From assembly GCA_012934845.2 (NCBI GenBank), contig WNNJ02000415.1, forward strand, positions 1 to 64,000: a stretch of 64,000 bases of DNA. Direction: 5' to 3'. Positions within the stretch are counted from its first letter, which is position 1, and every line of letters begins with the position of its first letter. Positions 52,551 through 63,882 of this stretch are shown one piece after another. The stretch is from Pomphorhynchus laevis (taxonomy: Eukaryota > Acanthocephala > Palaeacanthocephala > Echinorhynchida > Pomphorhynchidae). The notes under the pieces were generated by a model that saw only the letters and a list, made by a program, of their open reading frames with translations, was not told the origin of the DNA and did no database searches. Made by a program: the position numbers and the translations under genes.

Positions 52551-54999
52551 AGCTCCAGTCGAACTTTCTCCGTTCTTAGCTGGAGCTAGTCTACTGGCCT
52601 TAAGTAAGCCTGACGGAGGAGTCCGCCCCATTGCAATTGGGGAAACATTACGTCGCTTATGTGCCAAATGCATTTGTCGAAAACTCCGGTCGCGGTTTTC
52701 AGAATCGCTCTTACCTCACCAGCTCGGTGTCGCTACGCCAAACGGTATGGAGCAGATTATCCATAGAGTCCGTCGACTACACCATCTTCAACACCAGAAT
52801 GACGATTGGGTTTGGGTCAAAGTTGACATTACCAATGCCTTCAATACGCTGAGCCGCAGATCCTTTATTGACGCTGTAAGGAGTGAGTTCCCTGAAATAA
52901 GTAGGTGGATATCCTGGTGCTATGGATCTGGTTCAAACCTTCGATTTGGGAACATGGAGCCTCTTCAATCCTTGAGCGGAGTGCAACAAGGGGATCCTCT
53001 TGGTCCCTTATTGTTTTGCCTAGCTTTGAAACCGATAATCGCCTCAATATCTACAATCGAGGGGATCGGCTTAAACTTGTGGTACCTCGATGACGGCATA
53101 GTGGGCGGAAGACCAGAGGCTGTTGGCAAAGCATTATCTCTGCTCTCTTTAGATTTTCCAGCGATTGGGTTGTCGTTAAACTGGAAAAAGACCGAACTGA
53201 TAGGAAAGGCTAGTAATATCGATCTGGTAAAGAGATTATGCCCAGGGATTACTTTGGTTAATTCAACAGACAACTTCACAATTCTAGGGAGCCCTGTCGG
53301 TTCCCAGGAACACTGCTCATCACACCTCATTAATAAGGTACTCCCGGCACTGCAACTTGACCTAAAGACACTAGAAAACTTGCCGGACCCTCAGGTTGCT
53401 TTCATCCTGCTGCGCAATTGCGCATCTGCCGCACGAGTAAATCATCTGATGCGTACGGTAGATCCCGCCTTCGCTCAAAAATTTTTCCGGCTTTTCGATG
53501 ACTTGGTCTTAGATTGCTTCAGCAATATAACGTCTATTCACCCGGACAAGAAAACATGGTCACAAGCTTGCTTACCCCTGAAGATGGGAGGATTGGGCCT
53601 TCGAAGCTGTGTCGAACACTCCGCAGCGGCGTTTCTTTCAAGTGTGGATATGGTCGCTAAACAATCGAACCTCGACCCTTACTCTTTCCCCAGTTTTGAA
53701 TCTGCAATTTCTAACTTTCCGCATGATGACAGAGGACTACAATCAAATCAACGGGGTCTTTCTCACAGCATCGACGAGACTTCGCGTCGCAAGCTATTGG
53801 AAAGCGTCGATTGCTCCAATTCAGCCAGATTATTGGCAGTTTCGCGTCCGCATGCGTGTGCATGGCTGCAGGCTATACCAAACAAAGCCACGCTTATGAA
53901 TCTTGCGCCGAATGAATTTGTGGTGTTGCTTCGTATGTGGTTGGGAATGCCGCTCTGTAAGGGTGACTACCGTTGCAGACGCTGCCTTAGAATGGCAGAC
54001 AAGTTTGGTTTCCACGCCCTAACCTGTCAATTTGGCGGGTACCCCGGTATTCGACACGATGGACTTCGAGACACAATATTTCAGGCGGCAGTTTCTGCAG
54101 GACTGAGAGTCGCGAAGGAGGTACCCAATCTCGTGCGCAACTTACGAGAGAGACCAGCCGACATTTTGATTTACGAGGATCCCCCTCTAGCAGTCGATTT
54201 TGCGGTGACAAACCCTCTGCAAAATGCCTACGTTTCCATGGCTGCTAAGATTCCTGGATATGCTGCAGACAGATATGCAGCATGTGTCAAGGACCGAAAA
54301 TACAAGCGGAAAATGGAGGAAAGCGGGTATTGTTTCTCGGCCGCAGTTATAGAGACATATGGAGGTTGGAACGCCCAGGGGGAAAAACTTGTCAGATTCA
54401 TTGCCCGATCTATGTCTTGGCGAGGCAATATTTCGTATAGCAAGGCGGCAAACCAGCTCTTTCAGCGTGTCTCGATCTCCCTGATGAGAGGGAATGCCAA
54501 AGCGATTCTCAAGAGCCTCGAAGATTTGGGGAGACCTATAATAGAAAGCAGTGTTGGTCTTTACGACGACCCAACCCCGCGTCTCAACCCTTCGGAATTT
54601 CTTACTCAGGTGGCAGCCTTATCCGAAGAAATCGTCATTCGAGAAACCATCCTTCCTACAGTCAGAAATGTGGACATCCATATCAATGATGTCCAACCTA
54701 CTTCATCTGATGTGGATTCTTTTCGATCACCAAGCAATAGACAAACAGCTTATGCAACAACAGCATCTCAAAATTTACAATGCTCAAATCAAGATTATAC
54801 TACTTCGTTGTTTCAACCATTAGATCGTCTTCATCTCCAGCAACATCAGCCGACAAATCAACAACCAAACCAAACTCAAGAACAACTTTATGCATCCGAA
54901 CTTGAAAAAATGCAGACAGTGGGATTCCATAGCCGTGATGCCAATCTTGAAGCGCTTGTTGCATCTATGGGGGGACGCAAAAATGGCTGTAGAACATAA
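52551..54999 (+). CDS. RT-RLE-UBA polyprotein of LINE C2 (5'-partial)
   Basis: Open from the truncation point (first ATG 52747, 750 codons from there). Positions from that ATG: RT motif A VKVDITNAFNTLSR (24-37), motif B GVQQGDPLGPLLF (78-90), catalytic YLDD (113-116), thumb LPLKMGGLGLRS; RLE zinc box CKGDYRCRRC (about 402-411) and HALTC (423-427), IRHDGLRD, RERPADILIY (about 465-474), PPLAVDFAV (about 479-487). Then LNPSEFLTQVAALSEE and DVQPTSSDVDSFRSPS lead to a Q/N-rich linker and UBA-like end ELEKMQTVGFHSRDANLEAL (about 718-737). One extra base near 54971 shifts the final codons compared with C1. The upstream frame includes LLALSKPDGGVRPIAIGE. It would nick DNA, copy element RNA and perhaps bind ubiquitin. 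Confidence 0.93.
54705..54999 (+). other. Ubiquilin-derived UBA tail of C2
   Basis: The segment is about 95% identical in nucleotides to C1 22312-22610 (mirror strand), far above the rest of the element. The UBA pattern M-x-x-x-GF-x-x-R-D-A-N-L-E-A-L is complete; the last helix (A-x-x-A-V-E) is readable only in the shifted frame. Just upstream (54600-54700) the sequence no longer aligns well with C1. Confidence 0.8.
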
Positions 55000-55066
55000 T
55001 GAAGACTCTTGACTTTTACCAGTTGTTATGCCGATTTTTCTGTTTTTTTTATTAAAAACTGTTTTT

Positions 55067-55084
55067 AAAAAAAAAAAAAAAAAA
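55067..55084 (+). other. Poly(A) tail of LINE C2
   Basis: 18 A residues directly before the right target-site duplication, as left by target-primed reverse transcription of a polyadenylated RNA. Confidence 0.9.
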
Positions 55085-55093
55085 CTATAATTT

Positions 55094-55756
55094 TGTTATA
55101 AATTAAGATATATATTTTTATAAGATGCATATTAAATGTATCTTATAAATTTTGTCAAACAATTTATAAGATAAATTCGATCTATTGAAAATATTATATA
55201 TTTTAAACATCATTATATTCTATAAAATAATAATAATTTATTTCAACTTAATACGCAAGAAATTTGACTACAAAACTATCAGCATCTATTTAGTAATCGT
55301 TCTACACACTTTCGCAATGCAATAATGATAGACGCAATAATTTAAAATATGTAATTAAATTAGATAACATTTACTCTTTATGTGCAAAGATAAAATTAAA
55401 TATACGAATTAAATCTACGAATTATTGTGGATCATAAATTCAATTGAATTTATGATTTATGTATTTTATTAGATAGTTTTACTTAAATTTTTGCTTAATA
55501 GTTTCCATTTATTTAAAAAATGTCCTTGAAGAAGCCTTCAAATAATAGGCCAAATATTGGAAGAATTAATTATTTTTCTATAAAATTTCTATTATTTTTC
55601 AATACTGGATAGAACTTTTTCTCTTAATAATATGCAAATTGTATTATTATGTACTTTTATTTGAGATTCTTTTTGTCAAAATAATGGCCACCGATCACTG
55701 TATTGGCAGTGACAAATCTATCAAGGCGATTTTTATATCGAGAATCTAAACTTTTT
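55094..55756. other. AT-rich spacer, no gene seen
   Basis: Nothing can be supported apart from the sequence leading to the inverted repeat at 55757. Confidence 0.45.
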
Positions 55757-57228
55757 CAAAGTACAAGCAAAGAATAAGCGACTATCAGATCGGCGAGTGT
55801 AGAACTCGTAGTAAATTAGAGCAAAACTAACCAGACCTATTTATAATTAGATGTATGTTTTGTTTGTAAAAATAAATATTAGACCGTGCTTGTTGTATCT
55901 TTCTACGTTTTTAATTGAAAATGGTAGTTTCAATCCTAAGATTTTACGATGGAGAGAATATAATTTACAATAATTTTATTATTGTAAATAATACACAATA
56001 TAAATAATAATATTAATATAATAATATTATTATTGCAAGTTTAGACATAGACAGCATATAGATTTCTTGTAAATAATCGAAAATTGGAGAATTTCAATGC
56101 ACAACACATTGCTGTTTTGATTGACAATGAGCTCAAGAAAGCATTACTTTTAGGATAACAAGATATAATATCATGTTTTACTAGAAACAATTCGTCAACT
56201 CTACCTTAAATATTAAAATTTTAAAATATTGACTTTATCTTTTTGGATATATAGATATTGTTTTACAAGTTCCGCCGCAGATTTAATTGCTGAGAAGGAA
56301 TTATGCGATTAATTTGTGTGAAATCTACTCTGTCGATTTCAAGATCAAATAGGCACGGCCTGAACTGACAAGAAGAGTGTGAACAACATGCTAAAGTTGA
56401 AAAGTAGTCATTCTTGGTGACATTTTAAGTATTCGTTTGTAATTTTTTGAATTAAAATTAAATTTAAATTAATTATAAATTAATTTAATTTAGCTAATTT
56501 TAAATTAATCAAAATTTCTTTTAAAGAAACATCAACATATTGTTAAAATGACATTTGTTTATCATCAAATAATAAATGGTTTTAAACTATTTGTTCAGTA
56601 TTTCCTGCTGTTCAACTTTTTATTGAGATATGAATTTTTTTTATATATCAGCAGTTGCTTAAGAAAATACAAAATCATAATTTCAAATAAATTGTTGATT
56701 TTCCTTTCTCTCTAATCTGATGTCTATAATGAACATAAATATTCAAGAATTTTCATATTCTAATTTAATAAATATGTAGGATTTGCCATAGTCAACTGTT
56801 TTATGATGTCTACAAGCACTATTTGTAAAAACAATTGATTTCTAAGAATTTAAATTAAATAATCTACCAATTCATTTAGACGAATGAAGTGAATAAATAC
56901 CAACGAAATAAAACATCATCATTTTGTCATTTTTCATAGAGAAGCTTTTGTACTTAAATTTAACTTGTTGAAATAAATCTGTAAGTGCAGAAATTTTGTT
57001 TTAATAAAAATAACTTTTGAAATCAGTAGTTAAAGCAGTTTCATTGACTACTTTAAATAATTTCCGACATTTTGCCCAGTAGAAAGATACAAAAACACGG
57101 TCTAATATTTATTTTTACAAACAAAACATACATTTAATTATAAATAGGTCGGGTTAGTTGTTCTCCAATTTACTACGAGTTCTACACTCGCCGATCTGAT
57201 CGTCGCTTATTCTTTGCTTGTTCTTTGA
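55757..57228. mobile_element. 1.5-kb foldback element with about 155-bp inverted repeats
   Basis: Left arm 55757-55912 and right arm 57079-57228 are inverted copies: 'caagcaaagaataagcgac', 'cgagtgtagaactcgtagta', 'ttgtttgtaaaaataaatat' and 'gaccgtg.ttgt' are matched in reverse. Identity is roughly 85-90% by eye. The 1.15 kb between the arms is AT-rich with no coding frame. It looks like a non-autonomous DNA transposon or foldback element. Target duplications could not be fixed. Confidence 0.75.
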
Positions 57229-57650
57229 GCTGAATCGACTAAATATAGAAATATTAACAAGTCAATAAGAAGTTAATATTCATAACTTATTCACAATTAA
57301 AATAGTAAAATTATAACTAATTTAAATAAAATAGTAAACGTCTATAAAATTTATTATTTTTGTAGCAGTCTACAGCAAGTTATTTTATTTACAATTTATA
57401 TTTTTTAATTTTATGAAATTAATTTTTGAATCAAATTGATAAATTATGGAAAAATTTATTATCTTGATAATTCTTATCCACAAATTACTATCAACAAATT
57501 AATGAAATAAGATAATTTTTTAAATCCCAAATAGTTTACAAATATTGGCAAAATGCCATACATTTAAAGTGAGTCTATTATTCAAACTAGTACTGATTTG
57601 GTGAAAATGTGGAATTTTTAGCGGAATATCGTACATATTTCATACTATTT

Positions 57651-57769
57651 CATACTACCTCGATATATTAAATAACAAAAACATTTATTAACTTTATCCG
57701 AAAAAATATTTCATACTACCTCGATATACTAAATAACAAAAACATTTATTAACTATATCCGAAAAATGC
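57651..57769. repeat. 61-bp tandem duplication
   Basis: 'catactacctcgatata' followed by 'aataacaaaaacatttatta' occurs at 57651 and 57712, two copies almost identical. Confidence 0.92.
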
Positions 57770-59100
57770 CGCGGATACCGGATCAATCTCGTCACCTAGG
57801 GTTAGATATATGAAAGTAAATTGATTTGACAACGCTGCATTGTAAGCGAATCGATGACAGTTACCGAGTAGATAATAGTCTGCCCAAATTTCTACCATTT
57901 ATAGATTCGAACAAAGCACGTTACACTGAATGCGAAATATGTTTATGCTGCTAAGTAAGTCAATACCAAGTAATTCAACAGAATTTAAATCGATCTATGA
58001 TCGACCGACCAAGATATACTCGAATATTTATAGCAATTTGAATAGTGACGAACAATGTGTCCTCAAAAGATCTGCAAGAATACACATTATTTGGCTGAGA
58101 GCACTTAAGACTAAAATTTTAAAGAATCGATGATTTTTATTTATCTCTTTTGATAAAAAAAAACTTTGTGTAGAATTAAAGCAATTCAAAAATTGGTCTT
58201 TTTTGTTGATTTTGCATCATATAAGGAGCATTGAAAATGATCTTTAATTATCATCAATTATTATTTATAATAAACAAATTACATTAAAATCGATTTGGTG
58301 TCAATTTATTACCTGATGTAACATATTTAGTGCTTTTTGTATTGCATGTGATATCTCAACTATTACATCAATTAAAGTACTATTCTGTCAGTTATACAAT
58401 CCGAATAATTAGCAACTAACGTGGATTAGTTGCTAATCCACGATGATTAATAATGTGGATTATTAATTAAAAGCTGTATTTGAGTGAGGATGTGGATTAT
58501 TAATTTATTAATTAAAAGCTGTATTTGATTAAAAAATAAAAGTTTTATTGAATAAAATATAATGTATAAATATTGATATAAATATTGTATATATAGTAAT
58601 GTGTATATATTTGTAGTAATGACCAAATTTTAGTTATTAATACGATGGTAATAGCAATATTTAGGATTTAAACCAATTTTTTCGATAATAAAACCTCTTT
58701 TTGTCCCCATAATTCATAAAAGGTAACAAGTCGCAAGTAATGTGAGTACTAATCAACAAATGTAGATTATTAATTAAAAGCTGTGTGTGATTAAAAAATA
58801 AAAGCTTTATTGAAATAAAATTGATTAATTAAAAGATTAATCAATTAGTTAAGAATTAATTAGTACATAGATTTAATTTGTTAAATTTACAGCACAATTT
58901 CATGAATGAACATGAATAATTTAAAATTTCATTTTTAAAGTTGAAATTGTATCTGTTGTATCTGGTTTATACATTGGTTACGTAAATATTGTCAAGTATA
59001 ATATTGTTAATGTTTAATTTGAAGTATTTATTTTCAAAATAGAAATAATTAATCTGGAAGAAATCTGTTACAACTTTTATTTACAACACATGCAGGAAAA
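57770..59100. other. Spacer, no gene supported
   Basis: 57770-58130 is less AT-rich and has a 67-codon frame (57930-58133) without family resemblance. 'attaattaaaagctgt' recurs at 58463, 58508 and 58771. A 10-bp perfect hairpin lies at 58420-58442 (CGTGGATTAG/CTAATCCACG). Confidence 0.4.
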
Positions 59101-59117
59101 AGGCTAAAACTGTATTG

Positions 59118-59396
59118 ATTTAAAATAAACATTTTCGGGAAGCTTAACTCGCAATGCACCTACCACAGAGACCTTGCCCTTCCCCGAATAGAGCGTTTCG
59201 ACCTTAACTCTGATTACTCATTGATACAGGGTGTTCTCATCAGTGTGGCTATGTAGCTACACAACGGTAAAGGTACTAGATCCCCGGCTATGTAGCTAGT
59301 GTAGTTCTGTAGCTACACAACTTGAACGGTACTAGATCCCCTTCTCTCAGAAATTCGCTAAGCACACGCTCCTCACTGATTAAACAGCCTTACATC
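59118..59396 (-). mobile_element. Hammerhead-bearing repeat, second copy
   Basis: The minus strand matches 42511-42710 ('agatgtaaggct', 'gtgcttagcgaattt', 'ttgtgtagctaca', 'ccacactgatgaga', 'aggtgcatt'). It contains two extra direct copies of 'ggatctagtacc' with 'tgtgtagctaca'. No ORF. It is probably the terminal part of a PLE-like or SINE-like retroelement. Confidence 0.6.
59163..59248 (-). ncRNA. Hammerhead-like ribozyme with intact core boxes
   Basis: On minus: stem I strand CCACA (59244-59248), CTGATGAG, a long stem II region closed by ACC/GGT, CGAAAC (59195-59199), a poorly paired stem III, then TC and TGTGG (59163-59167) pairing perfectly with CCACA. Further CTAC/GTAG pairing is possible in stem I. 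The core boxes are intact, but stem III is weak, so activity is doubtful. Confidence 0.5.
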
Positions 59397-59400
59397 TAAG

Positions 59401-59790
59401 CTTATATCTACAACTTATATCAAAGTTATTGATAGTTATTATTATCAAAGGTAGTAAATTAAAGTTAGCAGCTATTAAGTCAAATTTATTAATAAAATTA
59501 TCATTATAATTATTTAAATTAGATTACATTATAAGTTATGTTCATTTATAAATTTATAAATACTTATATCTACAACTTATATCAAAGTTATTGATAGTTA
59601 TTATTATTAAATGTACTAAATCAAAGTTAGCAGCTATTAAGTCAAATTTATTAATAAAATTATCATTATAATTATTTAAATTAGATTACATTATAAGTTA
59701 GGTTCATTTATAAATTTATAGATGCTTATATCTATAACTTATATCAAAGTTATTGATTATTGTTATTATCAGTTATTAAGTCAAAGAATT
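59401..59790. repeat. 162-bp tandem array
   Basis: 'cttatatcta.aacttatatc' recurs at 59401, 59563 and 59725; two full units and a partial. The units differ at only a few positions. Confidence 0.92.
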
Positions 59791-61029
59791 GAGACAAGAA
59801 TTATTTGCTTTTTTAAGTACAATAAATGATCGAATTTATAGTTCTTTATTCGAAGATTCATTAGCTTAGTGATCATCATTTGACGTTAAAATTTTAACGC
59901 TCATTATTTAATTATAACCCTAAATCTATCTATTACCGATTGGTAAATTCTATAAATTTGACAACTGTATTTTAATTAAATTACAAGCTTAGTAAAAATG
60001 ACCATCCGTTTACTATTTTTGAATACTAAATTAAATTGTTCGAAATCCTCAAATGATATTAAAATATTCTTTGTATGTAACAAGTCTCGAGAGACTCGTC
60101 CCTTTTAAATTTAAATCTCAGGAGCAAAAATACTGAAAAAATATGGAATTTGTTCGTACGTGACAATTGATGTCACTTGCAAAAATTAAAAAGTGACATT
60201 TATATGTCACACTTAAGCGTGCAATCAATTTACTGACTTCATCAGTCTATATGGACTTAGTTTCCATCAAATCATTTTTTAAATACAATTACTAGCGAGT
60301 ACACTTTACATCCACATTTGAAGCAATCATGAAATCAATTAAAATACAGGACGAAAAATGATTTATAACGTAGCGACAATTGAAAACAGCGTAGCCAAAA
60401 AATTATGAATATTTGAGAAAATTTTGAATTCAAAATGTATCTTGATTAAATCCTCGATTCGCCGCACTTTATTGATTGAAATTTTAGATAAATTAACAAA
60501 ATTGTTTTAACCGTAAAATTATTTATACGGAAATTGTATAAATTCATCATGTACGCAATCAATTTATTTATCATGTGGAAGAAATACGCAAAATTTAAAA
60601 ATAACGAAATAGGTGTGAATGGTTGTATTATAGCGAAAGTGGGAGTGAGAGAGATAGCGCTTTTTTATTATCTTATTGTTTTTATTGTTTTTTTTACTTT
60701 TTATTGTTTTTTGGTTTTATTGTTGTTTTATAGTAATACAAAAATTATTAGTGTTTATAAGAACTCGTTTTATATACAATATACCGACTGCATAAATTTA
60801 CTCAGAAGTTAAATTGGTTGTGCTATAACAGAAGTTATGTCAATCTGTGTTCGTGCGACACTATCCATGTCAACTGATGCAATATTTTACTGTTTATAAT
60901 CCAATGTTTAATGGGATAATCCACAGTAATATAATATGATTATAATATCTTATAAATAACTTATAATATTATGTAAGTAATATACTATTATGTTATAATT
61001 TATAACTTGAAAATTGCAATTTATCGCAA
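59791..61029. other. Spacer, no gene supported
   Basis: A 92-codon frame at 60534-60812 is T-rich and hydrophobic by composition (long runs of Phe/Leu/Val) and is not convincing as a gene. 60150-60240 has an inverted 'gtgacatt/aatgtcac'-like pair. Confidence 0.4.
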
Positions 61030-61165
61030 AAATAAGTAGGTTTTCAAATTAAAGGTTGCACCTTCTCCTACTAACGCTGATGTAATTTGAAATCAGAAGT
61101 GATTTTAATCAAATTTGCAAAATGTAAGACGAAAGTCTTTCATTAAATCTAAATGCTAATATCAA
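61030..61165 (-). repeat. Foldback family R2 fragment
   Basis: The minus strand matches 7985-8105 ('gactttcgtcttacattttg', 'atcagcgttagta', 'tttgaaaacctac'). Confidence 0.7.
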
Positions 61166-61256
61166 TCAATTATTTGATTTTGCTAAAATGGATTATATTG
61201 AATTCTTAGTTGACATAACGGAGTTGTTAAACTTACATGTCTCAATTTATTAATCA

Positions 61257-62265
61257 AATCAGCTAACTAAGTCTACATATATTAAATAATTTATAAATTG
61301 AACATAATGATAAATAAAAATAATAAAATGATAGATAATTATAAATAATTTAATTTTTTTATAAGATTTCATATAACTTATATCAAGTTAAAATTTGAAA
61401 TTGTAATTTCAAATAAAAGTCAATTTTTATGAATTGACTAATAAATAATTTTCGATGTTTATGAATAAGGATTAGAGGTCATCAGTAGGAACTGCTATGA
61501 TTTCAAGTTTGGGCACCTATTCCTCGACCAACTATAGAAGCGTTCATGCATCGTTTACTAGAAAGTTTCAACGTTCATGTTTTTATGCTAAAGTGGATTG
61601 ACCGCTTCGTATGTAGAATAATGAAATTATTATTAAATATAATATAATATTTTAATATATATAACATTTTAATATATATAGTATTGTAATATATAATATT
61701 GTAATATTATACAATTTATTGTAAAGATAAATATCGTTACGATCAGTAAACGCTGCTTGCTTATAACAGTTACTGACCATAAATATATGTCATTACTTTA
61801 ATTTAAAAATTGATTTATATAACTTATATTAAGTTAAAATTTAAAATTAAAATTTCAAATAAAAATCATTTTTATGAATTGACTAATAAATAACAGACGA
61901 TGTATAAGAATAAAGATTAGAGGTCATCAGGAGGAACTGCTATGTTATTAAGTTTGGGCACCGTTTTCTCAACCCACTATAGAAGCGTTCATGCAGCGTT
62001 TACTAGAAAGTTTCAACGTTCATGTTTTTATCTTAAAGTGAAATGACCGCTTCGTATGTAGAATAATGAAATGATTATTAAATATAATATAATATTTTAA
62101 TATATATTATATTGTAATATATATAATATTGTAATATAATACAATTTATTGTAAAGATAAATATCGTTACAATCAGTAAACGCTGCTTGCTTATAACAGT
62201 TACTGACTATAAATATATTCTAAGCTAAATGTCATTACTTTAATTTAAAAATTAATGTAATTTTT
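61257..62265 (+). repeat. 445-bp tandem duplication built on R1
   Basis: Two copies (about 61375-61800 and 61820-62250; 'aactgctatg' at 61490 and 61935) each hold R1 followed by 'gaagcgttcatgca', 'tactagaaagtttcaacgtt', 'gaccgcttcgtatgtagaat', an AT run and 'cagtaaacgctgcttgctta'. The left lead-in 61257-61375 resembles the 3722-4390 array. The copies are highly similar, so the duplication is recent. Confidence 0.85.
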
Positions 62266-62291
62266 TAACTATAATTTAGGGACCATATAAA

Positions 62292-62353
62292 GACTGCATA
62301 TATAAATATGCAGTCTATGTTAGCTGACGAGTCAAGTGATCGTCAGCTAACAT
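62292..62353. repeat. Two adjacent perfect hairpins
   Basis: AGACTGCATAT-ataa-ATATGCAGTCT (62292-62317) directly followed by ATGTTAGCTGACGA-loop-TCGTCAGCTAACAT (62318-62353; 14-bp stem, loop of about 8-9). A decayed version lies at 62628-62680 and the first hairpin's core occurs at 42-59. Confidence 0.9.
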
Positions 62354-62755
62354 TAAAAGGATCGAAACGTGAAACGTAGGTATTGGATCAGTAGATGATG
62401 AGGTCAAATAATACTGAAATGTAGCGTAAATAATAATTAAATAATAATTAATTAAATATTATAGAAGCAAAGTACAGAATAAAAACAGTAATCACAATAT
62501 CGATTAAAAATAGTTTTCTTTGCATCTTACTCATTTTATTATAATAATGGGTTTGAACGTATCTTCCTTAATAGTATACGAGCGTGCAGTATGTATGGCA
62601 TCATCTTCAAGAAAAATTTAATTTATTAAAGACTGCATATATAAATATATAGATGAGTTAAGTGATCGCAGCCAACATTAAAAGGATTGAAACGTGAAAC
62701 GTAGGTATAGGATCAGTAGCTGATAAGGTCCACTTCTGTTGGCTTTTAGATTTAA
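62330..62755 (-). repeat. Foldback family R2 fragments, two inverted copies
   Basis: 62345-62500 and 62655-62755 (minus) contain 'cctacgtttcacgtttc' and 'atcagctactgatcc'-type words of R2. Each directly follows a copy of the twin-hairpin segment, so hairpins and R2 may form one element. Confidence 0.6.
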
Positions 62756-63223
62756 AAAGTTCAAAATTTCAAATTGACATTCAAATTTTAGATAGTCATA
62801 ACTCGTAATAATTATGGCGTTTATGAACGAGTAACATAAAACATAATAGTAACATAGAACCAATGCCCAAAAAAGTTATTAAAAGATATATTTCCGAAAA
62901 GATGGTTCATTAAAAAGATTAACTTTTGTCATGAAATTTTCTGCTGCAACTTTCTAATTAATAATTTCTTATACCTGAGAATTTTTTATTCATTTTTAAT
63001 GAGAACTACTTTTGAGTAGTATTTCTGAGAAATAAAAATGTCACCAGAAGAAAAATATTAAATACAACCGCATTAATTGTTCAAAAAACAGAGTATCGGT
63101 TGTGATGTGGTTTTTATTTTGTAGTTTTCATATCAAGTTAAAATTTAAAATTAAAATTCCATTTTGCTAAAAGAACAAGATACTGTTAAATAAATTATAA
63201 TTCTCACTATTTCTTATTTAACC
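62756..63223. other. AT-rich spacer, no gene seen
   Basis: A frame at 62678-62863 (minus) overlaps R2 and is chance. Confidence 0.4.
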
Positions 63224-63290
63224 AGACCTCGGTCAGATGTATTTCTTAGTTGACCGAGGACAGCCCTCGGTCAGATGCTGCTGGATGGCT
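63224..63290. repeat. Inverted repeat with 'cctcggtca'
   Basis: CCTCGGTCA (63226-63234), TGACCGAGG (about 63250-63258) and a third direct copy CCTCGGTCAGATGCTG (about 63266). It is related in layout to the hairpin at 46148-46191. Confidence 0.6.
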
Positions 63291-63343
63291 CGTAATAATT
63301 TTAGTATTAGTTTATTCGTAAATTTAGTCAATAATAATTGCTT

Positions 63344-63414
63344 TTAATTTTAATATTTCGCTAACTTCTGTTAGCCTCACCAAAAAAAATACACTGGCGA
63401 AATATTAAAATTAA
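63344..63414. repeat. 18-bp perfect inverted repeat, R4-like
   Basis: TTAATTTTAATATTTCGC and its exact complement at 63397-63414, enclosing 'taacttctgttagcctcacc', which matches the R4 unit at 46958-46985. Confidence 0.85.
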
Positions 63415-63876
63415 TAGTTTACTTTTTTAATTCTGCTCCCAAAATTCAATAAAGAAGAATAGATCATGAAAATAAAATATTTACAGTAATAATTGTATCG
63501 TAAGTACAATACGAACACGTGCTTTTGTTAAAACTGCAATACCGCATAGCTCATTAGTAGCTACCAATCATGTGCTAAGTCGTATCTTTAGCTTTTATTT
63601 GTCTTATCGGCTTTTAAATCAGATCACTTGATTAATGTTACTTGTTTTAGATGCAAATAAAAATGTATATTAAATCATGCTGTAATATTATATTAATATA
63701 ATATATTATAATATTATTATATATTATATTAGTATAATATATTAATTATATTATAATGTATATTATATTATATAATGTATATTATATTGGGACAAATAAC
63801 TGAAAATCACCTTAAACAAAGACGTGTAAATCAACAGAATTTAATTTAATAATAATTTTTTAATCTGAGAATAAAA
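63415..63876. other. Intron (or downstream) sequence of Optix, AT repeat
   Basis: Directly downstream of the splice donor of the homeobox exon. 63670-63790 is an imperfect TATAATATTA-type repeat. No other exon recognised. Confidence 0.5.
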
Positions 63877-63882
63877 TGTTAC

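Larger units (their letters stand above)
52551..55082 (+). mobile_element. RLE-type LINE with UBA tail, copy C2, 5'-truncated
   Basis: A clean LINE insertion: 11-bp target-site duplication on both sides, abrupt 5' truncation inside the RT coding region, and a poly(A) run (55067-55084). One reading frame covers RT, RLE and UBA with no break until the last codons. It is related to C1 (about 70% amino-acid identity in RT-RLE) but is not its direct copy. The insertion is recent, judging by the intact duplication and frame. The element lacks the STI1 region that C1 has. Confidence 0.93.

Noticed and set aside
52865-54443. Several open frames on the opposite or shifted strand of LINE C2
   Set aside because: All overlap the long RT-RLE frame and show no independent motif.
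55020-55140. U2 snRNA or rDNA target sequence next to the RLE LINE
   Set aside because: Site-specific RLE LINEs insert in U2 or 28S genes, but the C2 flanks are plain AT-rich DNA with an 11-bp duplication; no such gene is seen.
60534-60812. 92-codon hydrophobic frame that could be a membrane protein
   Set aside because: Its Phe/Leu/Val runs follow directly from T-rich DNA; no family resemblance and no coding-like composition.
62318-62380. CTGACGAG ... CGAAAC resembling a hammerhead core
   Set aside because: Stem I does not pair and the CTGACGA belongs to a perfect 14-bp hairpin that explains it; R2 copies at 7.5 and 7.9 kb lack the first box.
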